Source of the DNA: Monarcha castaneiventris obscurior
Lineage: Eukaryota; Chordata; Aves; Passeriformes; Monarchidae
NCBI GenBank assembly: GCA_026261815.1
Contig: JAMPIT010000269.1
Coordinates: 1,116,001-1,180,000 of the forward strand
DNA: 64,000 nucleotides
Direction: 5' to 3'
In this document: positions 34,481 to 46,239 of the stretch, piece by piece
How the letters are laid out: each line of letters starts with the position of its first letter
How positions within the stretch are numbered: the first letter of the stretch is position 1
The notes under the pieces: model-generated
Databases searched by the model: none
What the model was told of the DNA's origin: nothing
What the model saw: only the letters and a program-made list of their open reading frames with translations
Made by a program: the position numbers and the translations under genes

Positions 34481-35649
34481 TTTGGAGATCAAGGGGCAGA
34501 TCTTCCCCAGGTAGAAATGGTTGTGGGTGCAGCCACGAGCATTTGCACCGTTTACCCCAGCTGAGTCCGGCCTGGGACGTCTTCATTTCCCAGGACAATC
34601 CCGAGAAGATAAAGCAGGACTGACAAATAAGCCAGACTCTCCTCGCTCTGTGCCTGGCCATTCTGAGTGATGATTATTGTGTTTCCTCCTGGAGCAGTTG
34701 CTGACCAGCCCCACTTGTGCCTCTGGAGCCAGCCAAGAGAAACCCCTGCACATATTTCTGCACTAACTGCAGCCTCCCTCCATCCCAGCCAATTGCAATT
34801 TCATGGTATCAACATTTAAAAAAAGCCAATCCCCAGGCTCTGCCTTGCTGAGACCAGGAGTAGAAAAATGACCAGTTCCTTCTGCAAACACCGGCTGGGG
34901 TTTCAAAGCAGCCTGAGGGGATTACACACACATCTCACTTTGAAATTTAAGCTCTGGATCTTGAAAGAATAAGGTTTATTCCGCAGCTTCACACCCTGAA
35001 GGGACAGCTCACTGCCTGGGATTGCTGTGATGTCATCCTGGCAGGGAACTTTTCCAGATGAAGGCAGTGCTCAGTCCCAGGCCCTGTTCTGCACACAACA
35101 GCACTGGGGTGACTGTTTTGGGGTTTTTGGGGTTTTTGAGTGCTCTGGATGCCAGCATCCCCTGATTGTCCATCCTGCTCCATCCATGCATCAGGAATAG
35201 TCACGCCTAAACTCTGACAAACCCCAGTGGGTGGGAAGGGGAGATACAGGATCCTCGGGAAGGAAAAGGAGGGCAGGAAGGTGATGGAAACGACCCAGCT
35301 GGGCCTGCAAGTCAGCAGCACTCCTGGAGCCAGCCGGGAGCTCTGGCAGGGTTTGCAGTGAGGGGTCAGCCCTGGGTTTGCACCCCCAGAGCTGCTGTCA
35401 GGGTCTGGGGGTAAGGCTGGGTGATGCTGCTGCTGCCAGTAGCCCAGGAGAGGGGTCCTGGGACCTGCTGGGGCTGGGGAAGGAAACAAATTTGTATTAA
35501 TTAGGAACAAATGCTGGTTGCTGGCGAATGGGTTCCACAGCAGATGTTTGTCCCAGTAGCCAAGAGATGGGTCATCTCCAGCAAAAGTGATAAATAACAG
35601 CAGCGAGGTTTCTGGTTGTTCCGTGTTTTCCCAGGTCAAAACCATGTGT
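34481..35649. other. Spacer, no gene recognised
   Basis: Mixed DNA. A 232-codon minus frame (34989-35687) matches no domain I know and has low-complexity stretches. No repeat family was recognised. Confidence 0.4.
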
Positions 35650-35830
35650 TGTTCAGGGCTGGAAACACCATTAATTAATGCTGACACCTAAATCTGAGAT
35701 GCCTTATTCACACAATGCGCTTTGCTAAATCAGCCACAGTCCCCAGACAAGGTAAATCTTGTTCACTCTGAGCATGGAAGGCTAATACACAGAATCAGCG
35801 ATTTCCAGAGGGATTCACCTGTTTGTTCCT
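35650..35830. promoter_or_regulatory. Candidate conserved noncoding element (weak)
   Basis: Block with ACCATTAATTAATGCTGAC near 35668 (a palindromic ATTAATTAAT core) and TTGCTAAATCAGCC near 35722. No repeat. Confidence 0.38.
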
Positions 35831-36609
35831 GAAGTGAACGGGACCTGCACGTCTCCCCTGGCACCCCCAGACATCCTGACCACGCTGTGGTGTTCACACA
35901 GGGTGTGGGACAGGCGTACAAACACCCGGGGTTCAGTTAAACAAAGACATGGATGTGCCTTCCTGGTGATGCTGGGTTTAGGAATGGGCCAGGACGAGGC
36001 AGCTCCCCAGGAATATTGTCCTTGGTCTGTGCTCAAACTGAGTGACAAACAGTGTGAGTAAACCTTTCTCAAGAGGAGGAAATGAAAAATGTGGATGTGC
36101 TGTTTGTCTGGGAGGTCCCCACAGGACCCTTCTCGTGCACATGTGGATACCAGGGAGGTGTTTTGTGTCCTGTGTGTGCTGGGACAAAAAGCCTGCATTT
36201 AGAATTAATTTGTGCAAACACCCACGTGCATGGGAAGCCCCCCTGCTGCAGCCCCATACATATGTGCATATCTAATCGTGTTTGTGTACACAAACACACA
36301 CAAATTATGGACACAAAATTAAGCATATGCCCATCCCACCCCCCCGTGATGGTCCCTCCAAGGAACATCAAACCTGCTGTGTCAACACAGAGCCCTGGGC
36401 CCTGCAGATCCCGACCCAACCCAAGAAACAGAGATCTCTGTACCTGGGAGGGCAGTGCTGTGTTCATGCACCATCCCCACACCTCTGTGATGTCCCCCCT
36501 GCCGCTGTAATCTCCGTTCCTCCCGGGCACAACTCCCCAGCCAGAATCCTCTGATCTTTGCCCTCTTTTCCTTCAAATTAAATTTCAACTTTTTTCAAAC
36601 CTCTGGTGA
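35831..36609. other. Spacer with short palindrome
   Basis: Mixed DNA. Frames on both strands (36082-36510 plus, 36069-36530 minus) overlap and show no domain. The only structured signal is the 20-bp palindrome at 36278-36297. Confidence 0.4.
36278..36297. other. Perfect 20-bp palindrome with forkhead-like halves
   Basis: GTGTTTGTGTACACAAACAC equals its own reverse complement over all 20 bases, and the symmetry breaks at both flanking bases. Each half holds a TGTTTGT/ACAAACA word, a typical forkhead core, so two sites face each other across GTAC. Function is inference. Confidence 0.6.
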
Positions 36610-37280
36610 GTGACAAGCCAGTGCCAGAACTGTCTTTTAATACACAAAAGCATAAATAATGCCATCCATCAGAGCTGTCACTCAGCAAGATGGATTGCTA
36701 CTTGTCCAGACACTGGAATGACACAGAAGTGAAAGTTAGGAACTGTCTCTTTTCTTTGCTTGCTTTCTTTTTCTTCTTCTCTCTCCCTTTTTTTTTTTTT
36801 TTTTTTTTATTTGCCGGACTGCTTGATTCTGATTAATGGTGCTGTCAGGGAGGGATTCCGCTTGCCCGGATAATGAGTCAGGAATGTATTCCCTGTCACA
36901 AACACAGCAGATGTCAGGGGCAGAAGGGCCCGGGAATGCCAGAAACAATATACAGTTTCTTCCTAGTCCCCTGACAGGCCAATATGCTGCACAAGGTCTA
37001 ATTTATGTAGACAAAATGCAGGCAAGGGGCTGTGGCAGCAGAGAGGCTGTGGGGAAGTCTGGAGTACAATGCAGGAGGGAGGTAATGAAGGCGAGCACCG
37101 GGACTCAATAGCACTGCATCAAACGGCCTTAACAAGAATGGCCCAGGACCACTTTGACTCCATTAAAGTGCACTTTACATCATTATAGAGAGAAATCAAA
37201 CAGGGCAGAGGGCTTCTGTTTCTTTTAATGGCTCGATTAGGTTATTCACTCATCGGCGCTCGCAGCTGTCATCGCACTGC
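36610..37280. promoter_or_regulatory. Strong candidate conserved noncoding element
   Basis: About 670 bp, largely repeat-free, with TTTAATACACAAAAGC, TTCTGATTAATGGTGCTGTC, GGTCTAATTTATG and CCATTAAAGTGCACTTTAC near 37161 (a palindromic AAAGTGCACTTT core). The sequence is split by a pyrimidine tract and T21 run at 36744-36808. Another TTTTAATGGCTCGATTAGG segment closes the block. Confidence 0.47.
36744..36808 (+). repeat. Polypyrimidine tract ending in T21
   Basis: C/T-rich stretch ending in 21 T at 36788-36808. It lies inside an otherwise complex AT-rich block. Confidence 0.9.
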
Positions 37281-38889
37281 AGCGCCTGCCAGGGCAGGGA
37301 CGGAGGCCCTGGTGGCACAGGGCACTGCAGCCACCTCCTCTGCACTCACAGGGCTTCACCAGCGCTGCCGAGGGGATTTCAAAGTGATTTGTATCGAGGT
37401 GCCTTCGCTTTTGGAGCTGGCTGCCCGGGAAGGGGCCAGGAGGGGGCTGAAAGCCCAGCCCTGCCCTGATGCCGGGGCCTGGGGGTGCCACGGGGATCCT
37501 CGGTGGCTCCAGAGGGTGCTGACCTTCCCCAGGCTGGAAGGAAACCCAAAATGCTGGTACAGATTCACATATTGGGGGAATAAATGAACATTGTGGAGGG
37601 CGTGTGGCTGCCCTGCTCTGCTGCCCTCCCTGCGATCCAAGGGCGCTCCGGGGCAATCCAGGGGCCAGTGGCTGCTCAGCACTCGGGACAGTGAGGTCCT
37701 GGTGCTCGAGGAGTCACCCTCAGGGCCCTGGGGAGGTGTTCCAGTCCCACAAAGCTCCCTGGAGGTGCTGCCAGGCCATCTGTGTCTATCACAGAGGGAG
37801 CAGCGAAAACATTGATGCCAACAGAAATGAGGATCGCAGAGAGAATAGAAGAGGGTTTCATTCAAAGTCCTCTGACTTCTGTTGAAGTTTTTGCAGCGAC
37901 ATCAGAGTCACTCCCAGCACCTGGAAACACCTCATTTGTGAAGCTGCCTCATTGTCTGTCCAGCCTCTGCTTAATGAAATCCTGTCACTCTGAAAATTCC
38001 CGGAGAGAAAAGACTGAAACCGGCTGAGCCAGAGGCAGGGTTTTTTCAGTCTTAGTCCTAATGCAGCCATTTCACTCTGCCTCTAACCACGGTAAAAATA
38101 ATGGATAAAAATAACCCCACGTGAGGCATTCTGGAGCATTCCCAGCAGTTTGTGCTGGTTTCAGCACACTTTCAGTCAGGCCACGTCCGTGAACTCTTCC
38201 CCAAGAACAAGCTCCAGCTTTTATCTCCTTGTCTCCTTAACTTAATCTGAGCCCTGACCCATGAAAGGTCCCAGCAGCTCCTTCCCGAGGAGCAGGAGCT
38301 CAGCTCTGACACGATGTTGGCACTGAGAGGTGAAGGACCCCGAGGTCACAGGGTCTGCGGGGGCAGAGGGAGAGCACACACACATCCAGAGAGGGGAAAA
38401 TCCAGAGTGACAGAGAGATGGAAACAAAGATACGGCTCTGCTGCCCAAAGGGAGAGCCCGGGCAGGGAGCTGGGGCTGGCAGAACTCCTGCCCAAAGTGA
38501 AGAGCATTAAATGCCTGCTCCTGAGCTGTCCCCCGCCCCTGCCCTGCTGCCCTGGGCAGTGTCACAGAGTCACAGCAGCCCTCTCCTGTGTCTGGCACCT
38601 GGTCTGGGAGTGACAGCTCTGGGGGAAGTGTGTCCCTGCTCGGGGCAGATCAGCTTTGCCAGACCCTTCTGAATTGATGAGGTTGTGGGTTTTTTTTTCC
38701 CCTCCCCCAGAGCTCAACATGGTTTTTATTTAAAATCGCTTTATTCCTGCTCAGAATGTCCCTAATCAGAACCAGCACCTAACGGCCTGAAAATAAAGGA
38801 AATAAAATTAAAGGCTGCAATTTCTTTGGTTTTACAAGCCTGAGGCCTGGTGAGCCCTGCTCCAGGGGAGGGGGCGAGGGGCTGGGGTT
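37281..38889. other. Spacer, no gene recognised
   Basis: GC-rich single-copy DNA, with slightly AT-richer patches near 38085-38110 and 38730-38830. The 119-169-codon frames on both strands have no domain. Confidence 0.4.
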
Positions 38890-39000
38890 TGTTGGTTTTG
38901 CTGGTATTACCCTGATCAAAGCAGCTTATTGTTAAGTGAGCACAAAAGTGGATTTAGAAAGTTAACACATTAAAATAGGTGTGATTGACATCAGAGGAGG
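38890..39000. promoter_or_regulatory. Candidate conserved noncoding element (weak)
   Basis: Block with CTGATCAAAGCAGC near 38912 (TCF/LEF-like ATCAAAG), CTTATTGTTAAGTGAGC and GTTAACACATTAAAATAGG. Short and repeat-free. Confidence 0.35.
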
Positions 39001-41049
39001 CGCTGGAAGGGAGTGCAGGGAACGGGGATGGGATGGGGCAGGGCTGGGGGGCTGCCAGGGAGCAGAGTGAGGGAGGGGCTGCTGGGATGCTGCAGGGCAG
39101 GAAAACAGGAAAACTCGGCAAAGCAAAGGTTCCTCATGTGGTGGTGCAGGAGGAATGACCCTTCTGTTCCATGTGTCGCTGTACCCGCCGTGATCCCCCT
39201 GAAGTGAAGCCATGGGATGCTTCCCTCTGGGTCTGCAACCCTGGGCTGAGCTCGGGGCACCTTCCTGGGCTCTGATCCCGGAGGAATGGAACCCTCTGGA
39301 AGCCGTTCTGACATGGACATCAACAGCAGTGCCAGGAGCAGTGCTGGGGACGTGTCACCAGCAGCCCTGAAGGTGCTCTGGGGAGGGGACCATGCTCCTG
39401 GGGACACAGAGAGAGATGAGGCTGTGGGGCATTTATCTTCTCGTGCCCCTGGTGGCAGTGGAGCCGCCCTGGTGTGCCCAGAGGGGTGTGGGACAGGGAA
39501 CAGGCCAAGCCCTGCCTGTCACAGCAGCTCCATCACACTGCTGGTGGGGCCTGGAGGGGCTGCTAGGCTCGGGGATGACCCCTGAGGGGTCACTGCCCAC
39601 AGCTGTACCACCAAGGCCGCCTGCCCAGCTGGACAGAGGGCCAGAGCAGCTGCTGGGAATGCTGATGGAGGCAGGGAGACTGGACTGAGCTTCCCAGGCC
39701 CCTCTCCAGCCTGGCCTGGCCCCTCTGCCCGCCAGCTCTGGTGGCAGCAGCTGAGCATGGAGTTACTGAAGCTGTCACCAGCTGAGCTCTGCAGAAGTGG
39801 CAGCCCAGAAGATTGATGCCTGTGGGAGCCAGTGCAGCGTTTTGTGTAACCTGAGTCCTCCTAGGACCAGGTCAGAACCTGGGCAGTGCTCAGGCAGCTC
39901 CCTGGTTCCTGTCCCTGCAGCCCCACGAGGGGGGATTGGATTTCAAATGCGCTCTGTGTGCCGTCCTTGGGAGACAAAATACAAATAAGGGACACCCCAG
40001 GACCAGGCGTCGGTACCAGGGCACGGGGCAAGCAGAGAGCTCCTCTGATCAAAGGGTCCCTGGACACTTGGCTGAGGCACAGCCCTCAGGAGGGAGGCTG
40101 GAAAGAGCAATTTTCACAGATCTCAGCACCAGGAAATAGGCATTTCATCATGAGTTGAGTCATGGAAAGGAGGATTCGGACAGGCTGCTACTGCTGCAGC
40201 ACAGACAAATGTAATTTATTACCCCGAGGCCTGGGGAGGCCTGGGGAACTCAGGAGGAACGCGCAGCATTAAGGAGCCCGGCCCCCCGAGGAGGCTTTTT
40301 GGAGAGTGACTAATTGAGATGGGATATTGGGATATTCTCCTGTGCCTGAGCACATCCAGTCCTTTCCCACAGCCCTGGCGCAGCACAAACCCCGTGCAGG
40401 TACAGGGAGAAGGAACAGCCTCGCTCCCAAAGTGCTGACCCAAAATTCAGGACACCTGGGCTCGCTCAGAGCTCCTGCAGGAGGCTGGCACAGGTCAGCA
40501 AGGCAGTCCAGCTCTGCCCCTCTCAGCTGCCCATCCCAGGAGCTGCTGACCCTAGCATGGTGCCCGCAGGTGCTGGGCAGTGCAGGTGCCCCCGTCCTCC
40601 CTGTGCCAGCCAGCAGCAGGGAGCAGCAGGGACTGTCCTGGCCAGGAGGAGCTTCAGGCCGTGCCCCTGTCGAGGGGAGGACAGGACCTGCAGAGGTGGC
40701 TGGGCCGCTTCCAACCCTGGGTATGCCTGGGAAAGAGCCAGGGTTGGTTCTCTGACCCCAGGCTGGGATGGAGCAGGGTCTGCTGTGCCCCAGCTCCTGT
40801 CTGGGGGCGTCTTCCTGGGAATTCCACCCGTTCTCACCTGTCCTTGTTCAGCCTGGGTGTGTTTTGGGGAAGGGAGTTGTGCTAAGGGAAGGCTGCGGCC
40901 TTGCAGGAGAGGTTTCCCATGGATGCACCGCAGCCAGGCCAGCGCCGGAGCTGAGCCTCCTGCGCCGGAGGGCTGGGGACTCATTAATATTTCTGAGGTG
41001 TATGAAGAGTTTTCAGGTGAACTGGGGCCTTTTACAGCCGTGCAGGAAG
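39001..41049. other. Long GC-rich spacer, no gene recognised
   Basis: About 2 kb of GC-rich DNA. Frames reach 207 codons on the minus strand (40523-41146) and 173 on the plus (40557-41078), overlapping each other, as expected where stop codons are rare. No repeats were recognised. Confidence 0.4.
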
Positions 41050-41500
41050 GTATTGGGTGTTTTTCATGCGCCTGGTGATTAACTGTTGGTATTAAACGCT
41101 GAACCCACCCTCCCCATATGTGCGAGCGCGTGTGCGGGTGTAGCAAGGCCAGGCAAATGACTAATGCAGACCTGAGCAGAGACAGCAGAGCATATTGTAA
41201 AGATCAACCCTATTTCAGCTTCTGCTCGGATCGGAAATGCCAGAGATTGTTTCATAGTCTTCTGCAATGTTCATTATAAAAGTCCCCAGATGGCAGATGG
41301 CTATTAGCTCACTGTGACCTATATAAATGTCAAACGTAAAGCTATTGCCCCAGTGAAAATCTCAAAATAAATAACAACAGGAGGGATGCTGTTCCGCTGC
41401 CACCAGGATTTACGGATTATGAATTCGTGCTAATTCATCCCAAAGCCAGCGAAAGAATGAATCTTGTCCTTTTGGAGGAATTCACTTAACACCTGCTTGC
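41050..41500. promoter_or_regulatory. Strong candidate conserved noncoding element
   Basis: About 450 bp with GGTGATTAACTGTTGG, ATGTGCGAGCGCGTGTGCGG, GGCAAATGACTAATGC, CATTATAAAAGTCC, GACCTATATAAATGTC and GTGCTAATTCATCC. Repeat-free, with CpGs kept inside an AT-rich context, which is typical of deeply conserved elements. Unaligned. Confidence 0.48.
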
Positions 41501-41865
41501 AGATGAATCTGAGTCCCCTGAGCCTGATCCTTCTCCGATCCCTGGGGACAGCTGGTTCCTGGGAAGAGCCGGCTGTGCTGGGGCTGGGATCGATCACCGT
41601 GTGACAATGCCCGTGTCACTCACTGCTGACAGCGGGGACTTGCCTTTGTTTGCCAAAATTGTGTAACAGCAACTTAAACTGTGGTTTCAGACTGTTTTCT
41701 TTGCCCTTATTGATCACCCTGGCACCTGTCAGTCAGGAGAATGTGGTTTCTCCGCAGGTTTTTAGGGAGTGGTTGCATGTTTGGAGAAGCCAAGCGGTGC
41801 CTGCACGCCCAGCCCCAGCTTACAGCGGTTTGTTTGCAGGAGAAAGCGAGGGGAAGGGGGGCTTT
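41501..41865. other. Spacer, no gene recognised
   Basis: Mixed DNA between two AT-rich blocks. Nothing was recognised. Confidence 0.38.
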
Positions 41866-41970
41866 GTTTGCTCAGTTGCTCCATTATGATGTTCTCATAA
41901 ACAATCGAAAGATGAACAGCACACCACGAGCGATTGCAGTTTCTGCAGCAAAACTTTTCCTGTCCTGCTC
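41866..41970. promoter_or_regulatory. Candidate conserved noncoding element (short)
   Basis: Short block with CTCCATTATGATG, CTCATAAACAATCG and ACGAGCGATTGCAG. Repeat-free. Confidence 0.35.
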
Positions 41971-42218
41971 GCCGCAGCCACGTGCTGTGATGGAGCAGAT
42001 GCTCCTCACAGCAGGCAGAGAATTCCCTGTCCCCTCTCGCTCCCACCTCGCCTCCAGCAGCGCCCAGCTGTGGCTCAGGACTGGGGAGGAGCAGCCCAGG
42101 GTCCCTTGGATGCCCCGTGCCCACCCAGGGCAGCTCCAGGGTGGGATGGAAACGGCCCAGCAGCTCCTGGGGGTGCTGTGTGTGCAGCAGCGTGAGCCCT
42201 GTGAGCAGGGAGCCCCAC

Positions 42219-42400
42219 GGAGTAACTGAGGAGTAACTGAGGGGTCACTGAGGGATAACTGAGGGATCACTGAGGGGTGACTGAGCAGTAACTGAGCAGT
42301 AACTGAGGGGTAACTGAGTGGTAACTGAGGGGTAACTGAGGGGTAACTGAGGGGTCACTGAGGAGTAACTGAGTGGTAACTGAGGGGTAACTAACTGAGG
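42219..42400. repeat. 11-bp minisatellite (GGGGTAACTGA)n
   Basis: About 16 units of GGGGTAACTGA with variants at two positions (GGAGTAACTGA, GTGGTAACTGA, GCAGTAACTGA, GGGGTCACTGA). At least a dozen copies contain TAACTGAG, an MYB-type core. The last unit is scrambled (TAACTAACTGAGG). Confidence 0.95.
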
Positions 42401-42734
42401 GCACAAACACAAGCCCAGGGCTGTCAGACCCCAGTGTGGCCACTCCACAATGAAGTAACGTGTGTGGAGCTCACTGCAGCCCTGTCCAGCATAGAGCTCT
42501 GGCACATCCACATTCACTCCGCACTCAGCTTTATCCCAGCTTCCCCCCTGTCCCTTGCAGACCCGACCTTTGCAGGAGCAGAAGTGATGAGCTGGAAGGG
42601 GTTTGTCCTAGCTGGCGTTTGGGGAGGATGGGCTGGCCGAGCCAGCAGTCCCCACTCAGGGAGCTCAGTGGCTTTGCTGTGCCCAGATGCCTCAGGTGGC
42701 ACCAAGGATGTTCAGTGAGGAGCACACACAGAAC

Positions 42735-43200
42735 AGGCTGTTCTAAAAAATAGATAATATTAAATGGTGCCATCTGAAACAGTCACTTTTTTCCCCCTCA
42801 AAAGCGATTTTCACAAAACAAGTTGTTGTTGCTGCTGTCAAAATTTCTTTAAGTTTCACCAGCACAAATTGTGTTTTGTTTTTTTAATATATTGCTTGGT
42901 GAAAAACATAAATGAGCAGATTTTAGAAATATTTCATCTTCATAAAAGGCATTTTTGGTAAACAAATACAAGTGAATATTTTATTAATGTTTTTGATAAA
43001 GGTGTGAACATGTAGTGATGTCATGCAGGGAATGAATCAGCTTATTAAAAAATTAAGAGAGAAGGAGGAATGTGGGTCACTTCTATCCACACAGAAACAG
43101 CTTCAACCATATTTTTCTCACAAAATATGAGGTTTCATTGTTGAACTGTTGCAATAATAAACATTCCCAGGGAGCATAAACTTGCTTCCCTTTCTCAGCA
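42735..43200. promoter_or_regulatory. AT-rich block, candidate regulatory element
   Basis: Long AT-rich stretch with AATAGATAATATTAAATGG, GTTGTTGTTGCTGCTG, TTTTTTAATATATTGC and GAATATTTTATTAATG. It is more A/T-monotonous than the other blocks, so conservation is less certain. It could be an old decayed repeat. Confidence 0.33.
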
Positions 43201-43570
43201 CACCAGTTTGTATCTGCTGAAAGCTCACAGGCCTCTGAGTCTGGGAACCTCCCTTTGCAAATCAGGGCTGGGAATGGCTGTGGCTCCTGTTGTGGCTCCC
43301 CAGGACAGGAGCAGGGCCACCCTCAGCAGGTGTGGTGGCCTTCCAAGGGAAAATCCTCACTGGAAATGGCTCCTGGTGACAAAAGCTGTCACTTTCAGGG
43401 TCATCCTGGTGACTTCTTGCTGCTTTTACCCTCCTGTTCCAGGGGGCCACTCTACTTCCAGAGGAGCAGGTAACCTGTGGGTATAAAATGAGATTGCACT
43501 TCCTAAATCCATGAAAATCAATTCATTTACATGCACTGACAATCCAGCACCCAAAACAGCTCCAAAAAAT
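43201..43570. other. Spacer, no gene recognised
   Basis: Mixed DNA upstream of the CR1 fragment. Nothing was recognised. Confidence 0.38.
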
Positions 43571-43574
43571 GACA

Positions 43575-43793
43575 AAATTTAGATCAGATATAGGGAAGAA
43601 ATTCTTTACTGTGAGGGGGGTGAGGCCCTGGCACAGGTTTCCCAGAGAAGTTGTAGATTCCTCATCCCTGGAAGGGTTCAAGGCCAGGTTGGAGCCACCT
43701 GCTCCTGTGGAAGGTGTCCCTGCCCATGGCATGGAGGGAGATGGTCCTTAAGGTCCCGTCCAACCCAAACCATTCCATGGTTTTACAATTCTG
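43575..43793 (+). mobile_element. CR1 LINE 3' fragment
   Basis: About 220 bp of CR1 3' end in order: TTTAGATCAGATATAGGGAA, AAATTCTTTACTGTGAGG, GGTGAGGCCCTGGCACAGG, TTCCCAGAGAAGTTGTAG, GGAAGGTGTCCCTGCCCATG, then AAGGTCCCGTCCAACCC and CATTCCATGG. It is the longest and best preserved copy here, and 5'-truncated. Plus strand. Confidence 0.95.
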
Positions 43794-44353
43794 ACATTTC
43801 CTAGATGCACTTTTATTTGGTGGCAGGCCGAGCCCCGGCTGTGGGAATCCGGCAGTGAGGAAACCCCCGGGTCCAGTTCCCACCTGATCCATCCCCACCT
43901 GGTGTTCCCTGGTGTTGGACCAACAGGCTGCAGAAATTGCACTTGAGGATTAATTTCCCCCCAGCTTTGGCCAAGCTGACAGGTGACAGATTGCTGCTGT
44001 GCCTGGGCCTTTATTGGCTGTGCCCTAACGGGAAATGGAGGTCCTGCAACTGCAGCTCTCGGGTTTTCTGTGCTCTTGTCTGACCTGCAATTCCCCCAGG
44101 ACACGGCCCCCAGGCAGAGCTGGGCAAGGGGAATGGGGGCCACAAGCCCAGGATCCAGGTAATTGGGCCAAGGTAGTTACCTGGGCAAGGAGGGATAATG
44201 AACCTGACCGTGTATCCATGGGAACCTTGGGGCTGAGGCGATCCCTGGCCAGCATGGCACAGCTCCACTGGATCGTGGCTGGGAAGGGAGGGCAGCTGCC
44301 ATCAGCAATTGGAGGGACAGGACAAGGGGGAGCAGCTTCACTCAGACAGGCAG
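43794..44353. other. Spacer between two CR1 fragments
   Basis: Single-copy DNA of about 560 bp with no recognised gene or repeat. Confidence 0.4.
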
Positions 44354-44557
44354 AGGGTTTAGATGGGATATTGGGAAGGAATTTCTCCCTGTGAGGGAGG
44401 TGAGGCCGTGGCCCAGGGTGCCCAGAGAAGCTGTGGCTGCTCCTGGGTCCCTGGAAGGGTCCAAGGCCAAGTGGGAGGTGTCCCCATGGCAGGGATGGGA
44501 TGGGATGAGCTTTAAGGCCCTTCCAACCCAAACCGTCCCACAATTCTCTGATTCCGT
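44354..44557 (+). mobile_element. CR1 LINE 3' fragment
   Basis: About 200 bp in CR1 order: GGTTTAGATGGGATATTGGG, AAGGAATTTCTCCCTGTGAG, GGTGCCCAGAGAAGCTGTGG, CCCTGGAAGGGTCCAAGGCC, then AAGGCCCTTCCAACCCAAAC. It differs enough from the copy at 43575 to be an independent insertion. Plus strand. The tail of the 336-codon minus frame (44512-45522) runs into it. Confidence 0.94.
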
Positions 44558-46239
44558 GCTGAAAGGATGCACAGAGAGATTCTCTTCAATCCTCTTCTCA
44601 AGCCGCACTGAACTTTTCTCCCATTTACTTTTCCTGAGACGAAGGAGAGCAGCACTAAGAACAAACTCCTGATCCTGGGCCTGTGCAGTTGTGCCCACAG
44701 CAGCTCCTGTGCTGCCCCGAGGGTCTGTGCTGGCACTGCTGGGCCTCGGGAGACTCCCCAAGGGATGCAGGGCTGTGGGAGCGATGGCAGAGCCAGGCCT
44801 GTTGTCATGCCAGGCCTGCAGAGAAAGGAAAAGACAGCTTGGCTGAAAGCAGATCTCTTCTCAGAGGCCCAGCTCCAGCTGCCCATGGAGGCCAAGGAAA
44901 CGTGTGTGAGATGCTGGTATTTGAGGAACTGAGGCGTGGGGCTGGACCAGCAGCACTCCTCATGCTGCAGCACAGCAGGGCTGGGGTTAACATGACCCAG
45001 AAGCAGGAACAAAGGAGGCTTTTCCTTTTCCCTGCTTTGGCAGGCCTGTTCCTCGCCTCCCCGAGCATTTGCATGGCCATAAATCCCGAGCTCTGGAGGA
45101 TATTCCCAGCCAAAGCCTACATGTGCAGGATACCGGAATGTAAACTGCATATGTTGTGAGAAGTTGTTAAATGGAACCAGCAGATGACAACGTGCCCAGC
45201 GCTGCTGAGAACATCCCTCCGCTTCCTCCCAGCACAGGGAGCACAGGACCTCTGCCCCACCAGCTCTGCCTTTCTGGCAGGCCTGTAAATTCAAACAGAG
45301 AGGAGTTTCTGGCTGCCAGAGCCCCGGGAGCTGCCCCGTGGCAGAGCAGAGCTGGTTCTGAGGAGCTCCGGCACGTCCAGGCACAACCAGGGCTCGCTCC
45401 CACCCCGGTTTCCCATCTCCACGCTCTGCCTTGCACACAGTGAGACTTGTTGAAAAAGTCTGGCACAACCCACTGCATCTGCCACCTTCCCCAGTCGCTT
45501 TCCCACTGCTTTTCCATTGCAAGTAGCTGTCCCCCTTGTCTGTGTGGATTTAAGGAGGAGGGAGCTGCAGGGTTTCCTCCTCGCCTGAGGACGTGCAGCT
45601 GCCGAAGCCTCGTGGTGGGCACAGCAGAGCTCACTGGGAAACTCTCCTCCTCAGCTTCAAGTGGACAGAAAACTGGCGCCTCTCCCTGCCAAAGCACTTG
45701 GAGGTGGGTTTGTGTCAGGAAAATAATCTGGGTGCTTCTCCTGCAAAGAAATCCTAGCGGGGATCGTTCTGTGCTCTCAGGTAAAAGCCAAAGGAAGAGA
45801 AAACCATTCCCAACCAACAGCTTTGGTGCTCGTGGGATGCAGTGAAGCAGCACCTCCGGCAGGAACATCCAAAAGCTTCAGAGAACAGCTTTCCCAGTGA
45901 GGTGGGGGTTAATTAAGAGGGTTTTTTCTATGAAGCCCTGAAGGTTTTCCCTCCAGGGCGGGTGTTGAACAGCCTGAGGGGTTGTGAGCTCTGTCCTGGA
46001 ACCAAACTCTTACCTGATGAGGACTGGAAGGAAAAACTCTTGGAAATGCAGCACAGTTTAGATCCTGTCCTTCCCCTAGGGAAGCTGGGTGCCCTTTTCT
46101 GAGACAACAAGCAGCAGGGCTCCAATGGGGTGAGAAATCCTCCTGCTTCCTTTGCTCCTGCTGGAGTGGGCCCTTCTCATTCCACACTGGCAGTTCCCTG
46201 TGATTGAAATTTGAAAGCATGTAGCTGTTAATCTGGGAG
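44558..46239. other. GC-rich spacer, no gene recognised
   Basis: GC-rich DNA holding the two longest non-repeat frames on the minus strand: 44512-45522 (336 codons) and 45167-45868 (233 codons). They overlap each other and a 158-codon plus frame. No domain is visible. An octamer ATTTGCAT lies at 45067-45074. Confidence 0.4.

Noticed and set aside
44512..45522. 336-codon minus-strand open frame, the longest in the window
   Set aside because: It lies in GC-rich DNA where stops are rare, overlaps a 233-codon minus frame and a 158-codon plus frame, has no recognisable domain, and ends inside a CR1 fragment.
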